A stretch of DNA of 64,000 nucleotides from an uncultured Lentisphaerota bacterium (GTDB lineage Bacteria > Verrucomicrobiota > Kiritimatiellia > CAIQIC01), in contig CAITZM010000169.1 in the NCBI GenBank assembly GCA_903896925.1, positions 1-64,000 on the forward strand, in the 5' to 3' direction. Below are positions 43,218-52,861 of this stretch, in pieces. Each line of letters opens with the position of its first letter. Positions within the stretch are counted from its first letter, which is position 1. Both the position numbers and the translations under genes were made by a program. The notes under the pieces are model-generated. The model made no database searches and had not been told where the DNA came from. It worked only from the letters and a program-made list of their open reading frames with translations.

Positions 43218-46112
43218 ATGACGAAAATGTTTTTGTGGTGGGGCGGCGTGTTGTTCGCGGGTGTGGCGCTGGCGGCGGAGCCGGCGGCGCTGAAGGAAAC
43301 GGCGCGGGAAATTCCCGTTGCGGCGCAGGTGGACGTGGTGGTCGTCGGCGGCAGCAGCGCGGCGTGCGCGGCGGCGGCCGAGGCCGCCAAGGCCGGCGCC
43401 AAGGTTTTCCTTATCGCGCCGCGGCCCTACCTCGGCGGCGACCTGGCGGGCCGGCTGCGCCTCTGGCTCGAAGCCCCGGGCGCGGCCAAGGACACGCCCG
43501 CCGAGTGCATCTGGGGCGCGTCCAACTTTGCGACGCCGGCCCAGATCAAGACCGCGCTCTCCGCGCTGCTGTCCAGGCACAAGGTGCAGGTGCTCTTTGG
43601 TTGTTATCCTTCCGATATCGTCACCGGCAGCGACGGCCAGCTCGCCGGCGTGGTGATGGCGAACCGGGCGGGCCGTCAGGTCCTTCTCGCGAAGGTCGTC
43701 ATCGACGCGAGCGAGCATGCGGTCGTGGCGCGGCTGGCAGGTGCGCAATTCCGCCCGTTCACGCCCGGCCCGGTCACGGTCCGCTGGGTGGCGCTCAATG
43801 ACGAAGCCGACAAGGGCGCGATGCTCAAGGCCACGCTCACGCTCGCGGTGCCGGCGAAGGTCATGGATATTTTCGGCCGGAAGCCGGCCCCGCTGAAGGC
43901 GTTCTGGCGCCAGTACGTGACGAAACTCGACCTGCCCGCCGACGACTTCGCCTCCTGGAACGCGCTGGAGCAGCAGGCGCGCAGCCTCACCGGACCGGCC
44001 AACCCCATGCAGTCGGCCGACGCGCCCTTCGTGATTCCGCCGGCGGCCGTGGTCTGCCGGCAACCGGCGGCTGAAGGCACGACCAAGCGCGCGCTGGAAA
44101 CTTTCCAGCCGGTCGGCGTCGAGCGTCTCTGGATTTTGAGCGCGCGCGCCGATGTGGCGCGCGCCGACGCGGAGCAGTTGCTCGCGCCGGTCGCCTTCAT
44201 GCAACTGGGGGCACAGCTCGGCGCGGCCGCGGCGGCGCAGGCGCAGAAACTTTCCGCAGCGGTCGGCGCACACGTCGCACTGCAGGCGAACGCCGCCGCG
44301 CAGCCGGCCGACGTGCGCGAGCCGCTCAAGGGGTTGCGGCCGGTTCCGATGCAACCGCTGCTCGCCTGCGCCGGACAGGCGTTGCCGGTGCTCGGCCGGT
44401 TCGACGTGGTCGTGGTCGGCGGCGGCACGGCGGGCGCGCCCGCCGGCATCGGCGCCGCGCGGCAGGGCGCCAGGACGTTGGTGATCGAATATCAGCACGG
44501 CCTCGGCGGCGTCGGCACGCTCGGCATGATCGATAAATATTGGTACGGCAATCGCGTCGGCTTTACGACGACGATGCCTGAATCTCCGTTGGAAAAACGG
44601 ATGGAATGGTATCGCCAGGAACTGGTCAAGGCGGGCGCGCAGGTCTGGTTCGACGCGCTCGGCTGCGGCGCGGTGGTCGCAAACGGTCATGTCACGGGCG
44701 TGGTGGTGGCGACGCCGTTCGGTCGCGGCCTCGTGCTGGCGAAGCAGGTGATCGACGGCACCGGCAACGCCGACATCGCCGACGCCGCAGGCGCGAAGTG
44801 CGCGTTTGTCGCGGATGATTTCGCCGTGCAAATGGCGCACCGGCCGGCGCGTTCGCTGGGCGCCTCCTACATGAACGGCAACCGCGGCGCGGCGCGCGAC
44901 GCCGATCCCATCCAGGTCACCAAGGCCCTGCGCGATCCGCCGGAGTTCGATACCGGTAACAAAGGCGACAACTTCAAGAGCGGGCCCGCGTCGCAGCCCT
45001 TTGACCTCGCCACCCTGCTGGATACGCGCGAGCGCCGGCACATCGTCGGCGAGTTCACGCTCGACTGGCTCGACGTGATCAACCGCCGCACCTTCCCCGA
45101 CTCGATTGCGCTGGGCACCAGTGATTACGACAGCCACGGCCACCAGGTGCACCCTTACTTCATGGTGCGGCCGCCGCGCCCGCCGGAGAATTCGCGCCAC
45201 CAGTACTGGGGCTATCTGCCCTACCGCTGCCTGCTGCCGGCCGGGCTGGAGGACCTGCTGGTCATCGGCCTCGGCATGAGCCTGCATCGCGACGCGCTGC
45301 CGATCCTGCGGATGCAGCCCGACCTGCAGAACAGCGGCTATGCCGCCGGCGTGGCCGCCGCGATGGCGGTCAAGGCCGGCTGCACGGCGCGGCAGATTGA
45401 TGTGCGCGCGCTGCAAAAACACCTCGTCGCCATCGGCAACCTCAAGGACGAGGTGCTCACGCAGGAGGACTCCTATCCCCTGGCGAGCGAGAAAATCCAG
45501 GCGGCGGTCCGCGGCCTGACCAACGATTTTCTCGGGATTGAGGTGGTCATGGCGCGGCCCGACATGGCCATCCCGCTGCTGCGCCAGGCCTATGCCGGGA
45601 CGATCGGCGCGGCCAAGCTCACCTACGCCGAGGCGCTCGGCTTGCTGGGCGACGGCACCGGCCTGCCGCTCCTGCTGACCGAGGCCGAGCGGCGCGCGAC
45701 GCAAAAAGACTTTCCCGTGCAGCACGACAAGGCGGGCAAGGTCATCATGCCCGACGACGTCGTGAAATTGCTCTGGGCGCTCGCGCAGACGCACGACCCG
45801 CGCACCGTCGGGGTGCTCTGCCAGCTGGCCGAAAGCGCGGGACCTACGCAGTTCAACCGTTTCCGCCCGTGCGTCATCGGCCTCGGCGCCCTCGGCGATC
45901 CCGCCGCAGCGCCGACCCTCGCCAAGCTGATGCAGCCTGCGCTCGCCAAGCCGGAGCCCAGCATCAACCTGCTGATGCTCGCCGTTGCCCTCTACCGTTG
46001 CGGCGATCAGGACGGCCTCGCCAAGCAGACGCTGGAGAAAATCGCCGCCAGTCCCAACGGCCCCTTCGCCGAACTCGCGTGGCAGGTGCTGAGCTCCAAA
46101 CCAAGCAAGTAA
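43218..46112 (+). CDS. Exported double FAD-dependent oxidoreductase with HEAT-like tail
   Basis: 964 aa. Signal peptide (MTKMFLWWGGVLFAGVALAA). Two FAD-binding domains in tandem: the first starts VVVVGGSSAACAAAAEAAKAG (about 39-59), and the second VVVVGGGTAGAPAGIGAARQG (about 395-415), with VGTLGMIDKYWYGNRVGF after it. The second is closer to the PF12831 FAD oxidoreductase consensus, while the first is more diverged. The last 110 residues (VIGLGALGDPAAAPTLAKLM) look like HEAT repeats. GAGG precedes the ATG. Such proteins are common in Verrucomicrobiota polysaccharide loci; the substrate is unknown. Confidence 0.82.
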   Translation: MTKMFLWWGGVLFAGVALAAEPAALKETAREIPVAAQVDVVVVGGSSAACAAAAEAAKAGAKVFLIAPRPYLGGDLAGRLRLWLEAPGAAKDTPAECIWGASNFATPAQIKTALSALLSRHKVQVLFGCYPSDIVTGSDGQLAGVVMANRAGRQVLLAKVVIDASEHAVVARLAGAQFRPFTPGPVTVRWVALNDEADKGAMLKATLTLAVPAKVMDIFGRKPAPLKAFWRQYVTKLDLPADDFASWNALEQQARSLTGPANPMQSADAPFVIPPAAVVCRQPAAEGTTKRALETFQPVGVERLWILSARADVARADAEQLLAPVAFMQLGAQLGAAAAAQAQKLSAAVGAHVALQANAAAQPADVREPLKGLRPVPMQPLLACAGQALPVLGRFDVVVVGGGTAGAPAGIGAARQGARTLVIEYQHGLGGVGTLGMIDKYWYGNRVGFTTTMPESPLEKRMEWYRQELVKAGAQVWFDALGCGAVVANGHVTGVVVATPFGRGLVLAKQVIDGTGNADIADAAGAKCAFVADDFAVQMAHRPARSLGASYMNGNRGAARDADPIQVTKALRDPPEFDTGNKGDNFKSGPASQPFDLATLLDTRERRHIVGEFTLDWLDVINRRTFPDSIALGTSDYDSHGHQVHPYFMVRPPRPPENSRHQYWGYLPYRCLLPAGLEDLLVIGLGMSLHRDALPILRMQPDLQNSGYAAGVAAAMAVKAGCTARQIDVRALQKHLVAIGNLKDEVLTQEDSYPLASEKIQAAVRGLTNDFLGIEVVMARPDMAIPLLRQAYAGTIGAAKLTYAEALGLLGDGTGLPLLLTEAERRATQKDFPVQHDKAGKVIMPDDVVKLLWALAQTHDPRTVGVLCQLAESAGPTQFNRFRPCVIGLGALGDPAAAPTLAKLMQPALAKPEPSINLLMLAVALYRCGDQDGLAKQTLEKIAASPNGPFAELAWQVLSSKPSK

Positions 46113-46203
46113 TGGGAAACTCCCGCGTAGTGGATGCCACGCGATGCGGGATACGAGATGCTGGATGCGAGCTGGTTACGTCACCGCATCGGCCTCCTCT
46201 GCT
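46113..46203. other. Short spacer before the repeat array
   Basis: 91 bp downstream of the FAD oxidoreductase; no terminator or gene seen. Confidence 0.4.
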
Positions 46204-47060
46204 GTAGCCGCATTCGTCAGAATGCGGCCCGCTCCGCCACCAACGCCACCGCACCCTCACGAGTGCGGCTCCCCCCCTCCCGCACTCCGATGTTCGATGT
46301 TGGATGTTCGAGGTTCGTCTTCTCGGTGGTAGCCGTGTTCGCGAGAACGCGGTGTGTGTGTGCGGTTCAACGCACGGCGTCCGCCGCCTCACGTCGGCGG
46401 CTACAAGCGGAACTGCACCGCTCGGACGAAAAGCATCGCGCTGCGCTCGTAGCCGCATTCGTCAGAATGCGGCCCACCCGCCACCAACCCCACCGCACTC
46501 TCACGGGTGCGACTACAAACCCCTTGTCACACTTCGCTGTTCGATGTCGGATGTTCGGTGTTCGAGATTCGTCTTCCCGGTGGTAGCCGCGTTCGTGCGA
46601 ACGCGGCGGGTGTGAGCGGTTTACCGCTTGGCGTCCGCCGACTCACGTCGGCGGCTACATGCGGAACAGCACTGCTCGGACAAAAGGGAGCGCTCTGCCC
46701 TCGTAGCCGCATTCGTGAGAATGCGGCCCGCCCGCCACCCACGCACCGCACTCTCACGGGTGCGGCTACAAACCCCTTGTCGCACTTCGCTGTTCAATGT
46801 TGGATGTTCGGTGTTCGAGGTTCGTCTTCCCGGTGGTAGCCGCGTTCGTGAGAACGCGGCAGGCGTGTGCGGTTCAACGCCCGGCGTCCGCCGACTCACG
46901 TCGGCGGCTACACACGGAACTGCACCGCTCGGACGAAAAGAAGCGCTCTGTCCTCGTAGCCGCATTCGTGAGCATGCGGCCCGCCCGCCACCCACGCCAC
47001 CGCACTCTCACGAGTGCGGCTACAAAACCCTCCCGTATTTCGATGTTGGATGTTCGGTGT
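46204..47060. repeat. Tandem array of about 250-bp units made of REP palindromes
   Basis: Four units begin with GTAGCCGCATTCGT at 46204, 46449, 46703 and 46956 (periods 245, 254 and 253). Each full unit holds GTAG-CCGCATTC...GAATGCGG, a partner CTCACGRGTGCGGCTAC, a GATGTTGGATGTTCG-like stretch, a GTAGCCGCGTTCGTGAGAACGC hairpin and a CGCCGACTCACGTCGGCGGCTAC palindrome. The fourth is truncated. No coding sequence is credible in either strand; it is not a CRISPR array because the period is too long and spacers are not unique. Confidence 0.85.
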
Positions 47061-47085
47061 TCGAGGTTCTCTCACCCCTCGCCCC

Positions 47086-47832
47086 TTACTGTTGCGGTTG
47101 CGGCACGGGCTGCTCGGGTTGCGGCTGCGGCTGGTCCGGCTGAGGTTGCGCCTCTGGTTGTTCCGGCTGCGACTGCATTGCGGGCTGCTCCGGCTGGGGC
47201 TGCGGCGGCTGCGTGAGGCGGGCGGCCATGGCCTTGAGGTCCTTGAAGGCTTCGTTGAAGGCGGCGGCGTTGACGGCGTCCAGCGGCGTCTGCGCGAGTT
47301 TTTCGATCAGTGCGATGCGATATTGGACCAGCGGCAGTTCGGCCTCGGTGGGATTTTTCGGATCGGCGAAACCGGCTTCGTTCAAATCCTCGATCAAATT
47401 CTTCCGGTCCGCCGCAGGCAGCGCCGGGTTATTGATGGCGTCACTCCAGATGGTCTCGGCAACAGGATCGGTGCCCACCAACTTCAGCGCCTCGCGCGCA
47501 ACGTGGGCCGGCACGTTCTTGTCCGCAGGTTCGGCGGGCAGGACCATAAAGGTGACAGGCGCTGTCGCAGGCTCTTTTCGCGCGCCCTTTTTTGCGTGTT
47601 TTTCCGGTCGCGCTTCGTCGCGCGGTGCGCGGCGCTCTGGCGGCACGGGTCGCACGGTTGCCGGCTTGGGGACGACGCGCACCGGTTTCATAGCTTGAGC
47701 GAGCTTGACCATCGGCGGTTTCGGCGCGTTCATCTTGGCGCGCTTCTGCCGCTCGTTATGCACCAACATGGCGACGGCGATGACGATCAATACCGTCAGA
47801 ATCACCGCGAGCAGGACCTTGGTGTTCTTCAT
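47086..47832 (-). CDS. Membrane-anchored protein with Pro/Gln-rich tail
   Basis: About 248 aa, unrecognised family. Residues about 5-27 form a single N-terminal transmembrane helix (KVLLAVILTVLIVIAVAML) after a short basic start. A Pro/Arg/Lys-rich linker (40-95) leads to a helical domain (about 100-205). The last 40 residues are a Pro-Gln-Glu repeat (QPQPEQP units). The low-complexity tail and position next to the repeat array suggest recent repeat expansion. Start at 47832 (ATG with GGGGC upstream). Confidence 0.65.
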   Translation of the reverse strand: MKNTKVLLAVILTVLIVIAVAMLVHNERQKRAKMNAPKPPMVKLAQAMKPVRVVPKPATVRPVPPERRAPRDEARPEKHAKKGARKEPATAPVTFMVLPAEPADKNVPAHVAREALKLVGTDPVAETIWSDAINNPALPAADRKNLIEDLNEAGFADPKNPTEAELPLVQYRIALIEKLAQTPLDAVNAAAFNEAFKDLKAMAARLTQPPQPQPEQPAMQSQPEQPEAQPQPDQPQPQPEQPVPQPQQ

Positions 47833-47981
47833 CGTGTGCCCCAGCATGTGAAACTGCCGCAACAGTATGCCTGTGCGTTCCGGCACGCCAGCAGAATATG
47901 GGCACCATGGTCCGTATGGACCCTGTTGACGGTTTCTTTCGTCCCTGCCGTCCCTTTTGTCCCTTCTGCCGCGCGCACTTT

Positions 47982-48056
47982 CCCAAGGCTTGGAAAAGCG
48001 AAGCTTGTGTTTTCCCAAGGATTGGAAAAAGCTGTGCCCGTGTTTTCAAAGGATGG
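47982..48056. repeat. Three TTCCAA-type palindromes upstream of the DUF1080 gene
   Basis: TTTCCCAAGGCTTGGAAAA, TTTTCCCAAGGATTGGAAAA and TTTTCAAAGGATGGGAA follow one another. The palindromic core is CCAA-NNN-TTGG. The same type is found at 31772-31788. They lie 23 to 97 bp before the DUF1080 start and could be regulatory or mobile repeats. Confidence 0.6.
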
Positions 48057-48078
48057 GAACAACCGAAAGGAAGGCCGG

Positions 48079-48714
48079 ATGAAGAAGGTGATGTTGCTCG
48101 CGGTGTGTGTGGCGATGGTGCTGTCGGCGCGGGGTGGGGCGGAGGAACAGCCGGTCACGCCGCAGGCGAAGACGGAATTGTTCAACGGAAAAGATTTGAG
48201 CGGCTGGGTGACGCACTCGAAGTCAAACGTGCCGGCGGCGGTCTGGTCGGTACAGGACGGCCTCCTGAAGTGCGTGGGCAAGCCCAGCGGCTATCTGCGC
48301 ACCGAAAAGGCCTATGCGAACTACAAGGTGACCGTGGAATGGCGTTTCGCCAAGGCGGGTAATACGGGCGTGCTGGTGCACATGAACGGCCCGGAAAAAA
48401 TCTGGCCGCTGTGCGTCGAATGCCAGGGGATGCACAAGGCGCAGGGCGACATGTATTTTTGGAGCGGCGCGAAGGCACAAGAACTGACCAAGGGCGTCAA
48501 GGTGCCGCGCAAGGGCGCGGACGCCGAGAAGCCGGTGGGCGAGTGGAACCTCTACCAGGTCGTCTGCGCCCAGGATACGGTCACGATTTTGGTCAATGGC
48601 CAGGAAATGAACCGCGCCACCGGCTGCCATCCGGCGGCCGGCAAGATCGGACTCCAGAGCGAGGGCGCCCAGCTCGAGGTGCGCCGCGTCACCCTCGAAC
48701 CGCTCGCGCCGTGA
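48079..48714 (+). CDS. Exported DUF1080 protein (3-keto-disaccharide hydrolase domain)
   Basis: 211 aa with a signal peptide (MKKVMLLAVCVAMVLSARGG). It contains one DUF1080 domain: ELFNGKDLSGWVTHS, VWSVQDGLLKCVGKPSGYLRTEKAYANYKV, GNTGVLVHMNGPEKIWPLCVECQ, NLYQVVCAQDTVTILVNGQEMN and GKIGLQSEGAQLEVRRV. The family is a concanavalin-like fold with carbohydrate roles, and some members cleave 3-keto-glycosides. GAAAGGAAGG precedes the ATG. Confidence 0.9.
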   Translation: MKKVMLLAVCVAMVLSARGGAEEQPVTPQAKTELFNGKDLSGWVTHSKSNVPAAVWSVQDGLLKCVGKPSGYLRTEKAYANYKVTVEWRFAKAGNTGVLVHMNGPEKIWPLCVECQGMHKAQGDMYFWSGAKAQELTKGVKVPRKGADAEKPVGEWNLYQVVCAQDTVTILVNGQEMNRATGCHPAAGKIGLQSEGAQLEVRRVTLEPLAP

Positions 48715-49126
48715 GGGATGTGGTTCCAAGAGCTGAGGGCATTGCGTGCGAGGGGTGAACCTGGACTTGGTGTTGATGGCGATGCGTTGGATGGCGTCGT
48801 TACGGGAACCCACCCTGCGCTTCGCGCACCCCTCCCGAGGAGGGGATCAAGAGGCTGCGTTCTCCTCCTAGCGAGGGGTAGGTTAGTGCCAGAATAGGCA
48901 CGGATCATGGGTTTTTGTGATCGGTTGGGTTCTCGTGCACTGGACCTCTGTAGCGGCGGCCTGTGGCCGCCGAAGAGCGGCCCGGCGCCGTCGCGCCCTC
49001 GAATCGGTGCTCTGGAGGGCGACGTGTCACGCCGCCGCGGGCGAACCTGCCGTCGGCGATTCCGCTGCGGCGGAAGCGCCGCTGCAGCTGAGAACAGCGT
49101 GCAAGTCGAATCACGAGGAATCTCGA
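48715..49126. repeat. Intergenic region with REP palindromes
   Basis: No gene. A palindrome headed by GTAG lies at 48950-48972 (stem CGGCGGCC-TGT-GGCCGCCG). GGAGGGCGACGTGTCACGCCGCC (about 49014-49036) recurs near 53590 as GGCGGCGTG-T-CACGCCGCC. Confidence 0.7.
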
Positions 49127-52100
49127 ATGTACATGAAATGGGCCAAGCCGGTTTTGTTGGCGCTGTGCGTGCTGCTGGGTGCGGTGCAGGCGGCGGAGTG
49201 GAAACAGAACCTATACCTGGGCCGCGGCGATTACTGGCGGCAACGGATTCCCATCGTCGTCACCAACGCCGGCAGCAGCGACGCCGCGGGCGCGCCGGTG
49301 GATGTGCCGGTCGGCACCGGTGCGGGCCAGGCCGCGCTCGCGGGTGCGAGCGCCGACGCGCTGCGCCTCTGCGATGCGGCCGGCAGCGAATTGCTTTGGG
49401 CACTGCGCGATGCGCAAGGCGAGCCATTGCGCTTCGGAGCGATTCCGGCGGGCGCGACGCTCACGGTGCCGGCCGATTGCGCCGCAGGTACGAGCGCGCA
49501 GCTCTACGCCTATTTCGACAATGTCTCGGCGTGGCGCGTGTCGGATTTTCTCGGCGCGGCCGCCGGCTTGCGCAACGGCGGGTTGGAAGCGGGCACGGGC
49601 GATGCGCCAGCGGGCTGGCATCACGATGAGAACGATGCGACGCATCACACCGCGTGGGTCACGGAAAATCCGCACAGCGGCGCGAAGTGCCTGAAGACCA
49701 GCGTCGCCGCCGGCGCGGAGCACACCTGGATCGCGACGCGACAGCAGCACATCCGCATCGTCGGCGGCGCGCGCTATAGTTTCCACGCATGGGTCCGCGG
49801 CGAAAACATCGAAGGCCGCGCCGGTTGGTATCTCCACATCGGTTGCGCGACGAATACGCAGATGGTCAGCCCGATCATCACGGCCGGGGGCGGCACGTTC
49901 GGCTGGAAGGAAGTGCGGACAGCCTTCACCGCGCCGGCTGCGGCCGATCGTGCGGACATCGGCACGGTCCTGCGCGGCACCGGCACCGCGTGGTTTGACG
50001 ATGCGACGCTCGAGCGCCAGGATCCCGCCACACTGCGCGCCACGGCGCTGCCGCCGGAGCGCCTGCCCGCCATCGCCGAGGACGGCGTCGACGCCGCCTG
50101 GCCGACTGCGGGCGACTTCGCGCAGGCTTCCTATCGCTTTCCGTTCCGCGTGCTCAATCTCGGTGCGCAGCCGGTCGAGGGCGGCTTCATCTCCGCGGAC
50201 CTCGGCGCGGCGCTGGCGCGGCTCAACGGGCGCATCGACCCGGCGAACGTGTGCGTGCTGGCGGGCGGACAGCCGGCGCCCTTCCATCGCATCGGGCAGA
50301 CGCTGTTGATTTCCGGCAGCATCGCGCCGCGCTCGCGCAAAACCATCGCCATCTATTTTGCGCCCGGCAACGGTGGTGGCGCCGTGCAGGAAAACGCCGT
50401 GCGCAACTATGCGGCGAATCCCGCGCTGCCCGGCGGCGAGACGCGCGAGTCGGTGGGCGGGGTCAGCCGCGCGGAATATGCGCGGCTGCTCGCCAGCAGC
50501 GCGAACCTCGTGCGCAATCCCGATTTCGAAAACGGCGCTGGTGTTCCCTCCGACTGGCATGGCGCGGAAAAACTGCGCGACGACCGTGTGCAGATGAGCG
50601 GCGCGATGCCGGGCCTGTTCGGCAAGCGTTGCGCGCAGATGCTGGTGAGCACGAACGCGGGCCTAGCGTGGCGCGGCTGGCGGCAGACGGTCGCGGTGAA
50701 ACCGGGCCACACCTATCTCGTCGCGGCGTGGCTCAAGTGCCGCGACCTCGCCAGTGATACGCTGCAAATCCACGCGCACGTCCGCGATGCGCAGGGAAAA
50801 ATCTGCCGCGAAGATGGTTTCCGCAGCATCGGGCCCGGGCTGAACGGCACGCAGGACTGGACGCTGCTGCAAGGCTTGCTGACGCTGCCGCACGACGCGG
50901 CGCAGCTCGAAATCCATCTGACGACGCAGGCGACCGGCGCGGCGTGGCACGATGGCGTCGTCATCACCGAGGTCACGCCCGCGCAGCCCGCCGCGCTCGA
51001 AAGCCGGAGCGCCGCGGCCGTGCAGCCGGTCGCGTGGCCGGTCAACGCGATCGTCAAAGTCTTCCGCGACGATGTGCCTGGCGCGCAGCCGCCGTCCGCG
51101 CACATCACCGCTGCGCGCGGCGAGCCCGAGCCGCTGCAGATTGCGCTGCGCAGCCCGCGCGCCATCGCCGGCGTCACGGTGCTCGCCGACGCGCCGCGCG
51201 GCTCGTGGGGCAGGCAGTTGCCCGCGCCGGAGATCGGCGTCGTCGGCTACGTGCCGGTGGATCATCCTTCGAATTATTTCCAGACCGAGTGCCCGGCGTG
51301 GTACCGCAAATTCCCGACCCGCGCCGGCGCCTGCGACGGCTGGTGCGATCTGTGGCCCGATCCGATCTTGCCGAAAAACAGTTTCGATCTCGCCGCGAAC
51401 CAGACGCAGCCGGCGTGGCTGACGTTTCGCGTGCCGGCGGACGCCAGGAGCGGCGACTATCGCGGCACGGTCCGCTTCGAGGCGGGTGGAAAGATGATCG
51501 CGGAAATCCCCTACACGTTCCACGTCTGGGGTTTCGCGCTGCCCACCGAGCGGCATCTCAAGGCGATCTACGACGCGCACGCCTCCGGCCAGCGCTGGCA
51601 GCAGCCGGGTTTGAAGCCGGGCGAGGCGCTGCACGCGATGTGGCAGTTCATGGCCGAACGGCGGCTCTGTCCCGACATGATCCGCCCGGAACCGAAGCTG
51701 AATTTCCGCAACGGCCAGGTCGAGGCCGACTTCGCCGAATTCGACAAGGCCGCCGCCTATTACCTCGAGGAACTCAAGTTGCCGCACTTCTATACGCCGA
51801 ACTTCTTTTACGGCTTCGGCTGGGGCCATCCGCCGCGCAAGTTATGCGGGGAGCAGCCGTTCCCCGGTGAGTGGCCGTTCACCGACGCCGATCACCGCGT
51901 CCTGCGGCCCGAGTACAAGCGCGCCTACCAGGCCTGCCTGAAGGTTTACTGGGCGCACCTGAAGGAAAAAGGCTGGGATAAAAAATGCACGCTCTACCTC
52001 TCCGACGAGCCCTATGACACCAAGCCGCCGATCCGGGACCAGATGATTGCGCTGTGCGCCATGATCCGCGAGGTGGACCCCGCGATCCCGATTTATTCCA

Positions 52101-52735
52101 GCACGTGGCATCACCAGCCCGCGTGGGATGGCAGCCTCACGGTCTGGGGCTTCGGCCACTACGGCATCGTCACGCCGGAGAAGCTCGCCATGCTCCGCAA
52201 CGGCGGCGCGAAGCTCTGGTGGACCACCGACGGCCAGATGTGCCTCGACACGCCGTACTGTGCCGTCGAGCGCCTGCTGCCGCACTACTGCTTCAAGTTC
52301 GGCGCCGAGGCCTACGAGTTCTGGGGCTTCGACTGGCTGACCTATGACCCCTACGAGTTCGGCTGGCACGGTTATAATTTCCAGAGCGGCGAGCCCGGCA
52401 GGACCGAGTGGGTCCGCTTTCCGAACGGCGACGGCTTCCTGGTTTATCCCGGCGCGCCGTTCGGGCAACGCGCGCCCGTTTCGTCGGTCCGCGCCGAACA
52501 GGCCGGCGAAGGCAGCGAGGACTACGAATATCTCTGGCTGCTCCGCGATCGCATCGCCGCCGCGCAGAAGGCCGGCCGCGACACCGCCGCTGCCGCGCGC
52601 ACCCTCGCCGAGGCGCAGGAATTGGTCAGCATCCCGAACGCCGGCGGCCGCTACTCCACGCGCATCCTGCCCGATCCCGACGCCGTCCTGCGCCTCAAGG
52701 AGCGCGTCGCGCAGGCGATCGAGGCGCTGCGGTAA
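49127..52735 (+). CDS. Large secreted DUF4091/GH123-like protein
   Basis: 1202 aa. Signal peptide (MYMKWAKPVLLALCVLLGAVQA). The first half holds carbohydrate-binding CBM4/9-like modules: NGGLEAGTGDAPAGWHHDEN ... YSFHAWVRGENIEG, and LVRNPDFENGAGVPSDWHGA ... YLVAAWLKCRD. The C-terminal half (about 690-1200) is a TIM-barrel DUF4091 domain, with the catalytic-type acidic pair in CTLYLSDEPYD and GQMCLDTPYC, and a terminal GSEDYEYLWLLRDRI block. GH123-related enzymes hydrolyse N-acetylgalactosaminides; specificity here is not readable. GAGGAA precedes the ATG. Confidence 0.85.
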   Translation: MYMKWAKPVLLALCVLLGAVQAAEWKQNLYLGRGDYWRQRIPIVVTNAGSSDAAGAPVDVPVGTGAGQAALAGASADALRLCDAAGSELLWALRDAQGEPLRFGAIPAGATLTVPADCAAGTSAQLYAYFDNVSAWRVSDFLGAAAGLRNGGLEAGTGDAPAGWHHDENDATHHTAWVTENPHSGAKCLKTSVAAGAEHTWIATRQQHIRIVGGARYSFHAWVRGENIEGRAGWYLHIGCATNTQMVSPIITAGGGTFGWKEVRTAFTAPAAADRADIGTVLRGTGTAWFDDATLERQDPATLRATALPPERLPAIAEDGVDAAWPTAGDFAQASYRFPFRVLNLGAQPVEGGFISADLGAALARLNGRIDPANVCVLAGGQPAPFHRIGQTLLISGSIAPRSRKTIAIYFAPGNGGGAVQENAVRNYAANPALPGGETRESVGGVSRAEYARLLASSANLVRNPDFENGAGVPSDWHGAEKLRDDRVQMSGAMPGLFGKRCAQMLVSTNAGLAWRGWRQTVAVKPGHTYLVAAWLKCRDLASDTLQIHAHVRDAQGKICREDGFRSIGPGLNGTQDWTLLQGLLTLPHDAAQLEIHLTTQATGAAWHDGVVITEVTPAQPAALESRSAAAVQPVAWPVNAIVKVFRDDVPGAQPPSAHITAARGEPEPLQIALRSPRAIAGVTVLADAPRGSWGRQLPAPEIGVVGYVPVDHPSNYFQTECPAWYRKFPTRAGACDGWCDLWPDPILPKNSFDLAANQTQPAWLTFRVPADARSGDYRGTVRFEAGGKMIAEIPYTFHVWGFALPTERHLKAIYDAHASGQRWQQPGLKPGEALHAMWQFMAERRLCPDMIRPEPKLNFRNGQVEADFAEFDKAAAYYLEELKLPHFYTPNFFYGFGWGHPPRKLCGEQPFPGEWPFTDADHRVLRPEYKRAYQACLKVYWAHLKEKGWDKKCTLYLSDEPYDTKPPIRDQMIALCAMIREVDPAIPIYSSTWHHQPAWDGSLTVWGFGHYGIVTPEKLAMLRNGGAKLWWTTDGQMCLDTPYCAVERLLPHYCFKFGAEAYEFWGFDWLTYDPYEFGWHGYNFQSGEPGRTEWVRFPNGDGFLVYPGAPFGQRAPVSSVRAEQAGEGSEDYEYLWLLRDRIAAAQKAGRDTAAAARTLAEAQELVSIPNAGGRYSTRILPDPDAVLRLKERVAQAIEALR

Positions 52736-52861
52736 CGCAGAGTCGCGAAGAAAAGCAGAAGACGCAGAGGCGGAGAAGAAGCCACGGATGAACACGGATT
52801 TGCACGGAAGCCAAGCAGGGTGGAGCGGGTTGCCGGAAAGACCGCGACAGGGTTGGGGAAG

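Noticed and set aside
43212..45794. An 860-codon open frame antisense to the FAD oxidoreductase gene
   Set aside because: Low-complexity Arg/His/Glu/Ala sequence without domains. The plus-strand product has a signal peptide and two FAD motifs.
46204..47060. CRISPR array
   Set aside because: The units are about 250 bp long, mostly conserved along their length, and contain several hairpins. No short repeat with unique spacers is present and no cas genes are seen.
46113..47060. Short coding frames inside the repeat array
   Set aside because: Frames occur on both strands and repeat with the unit period; they show no domains and no ribosome sites.
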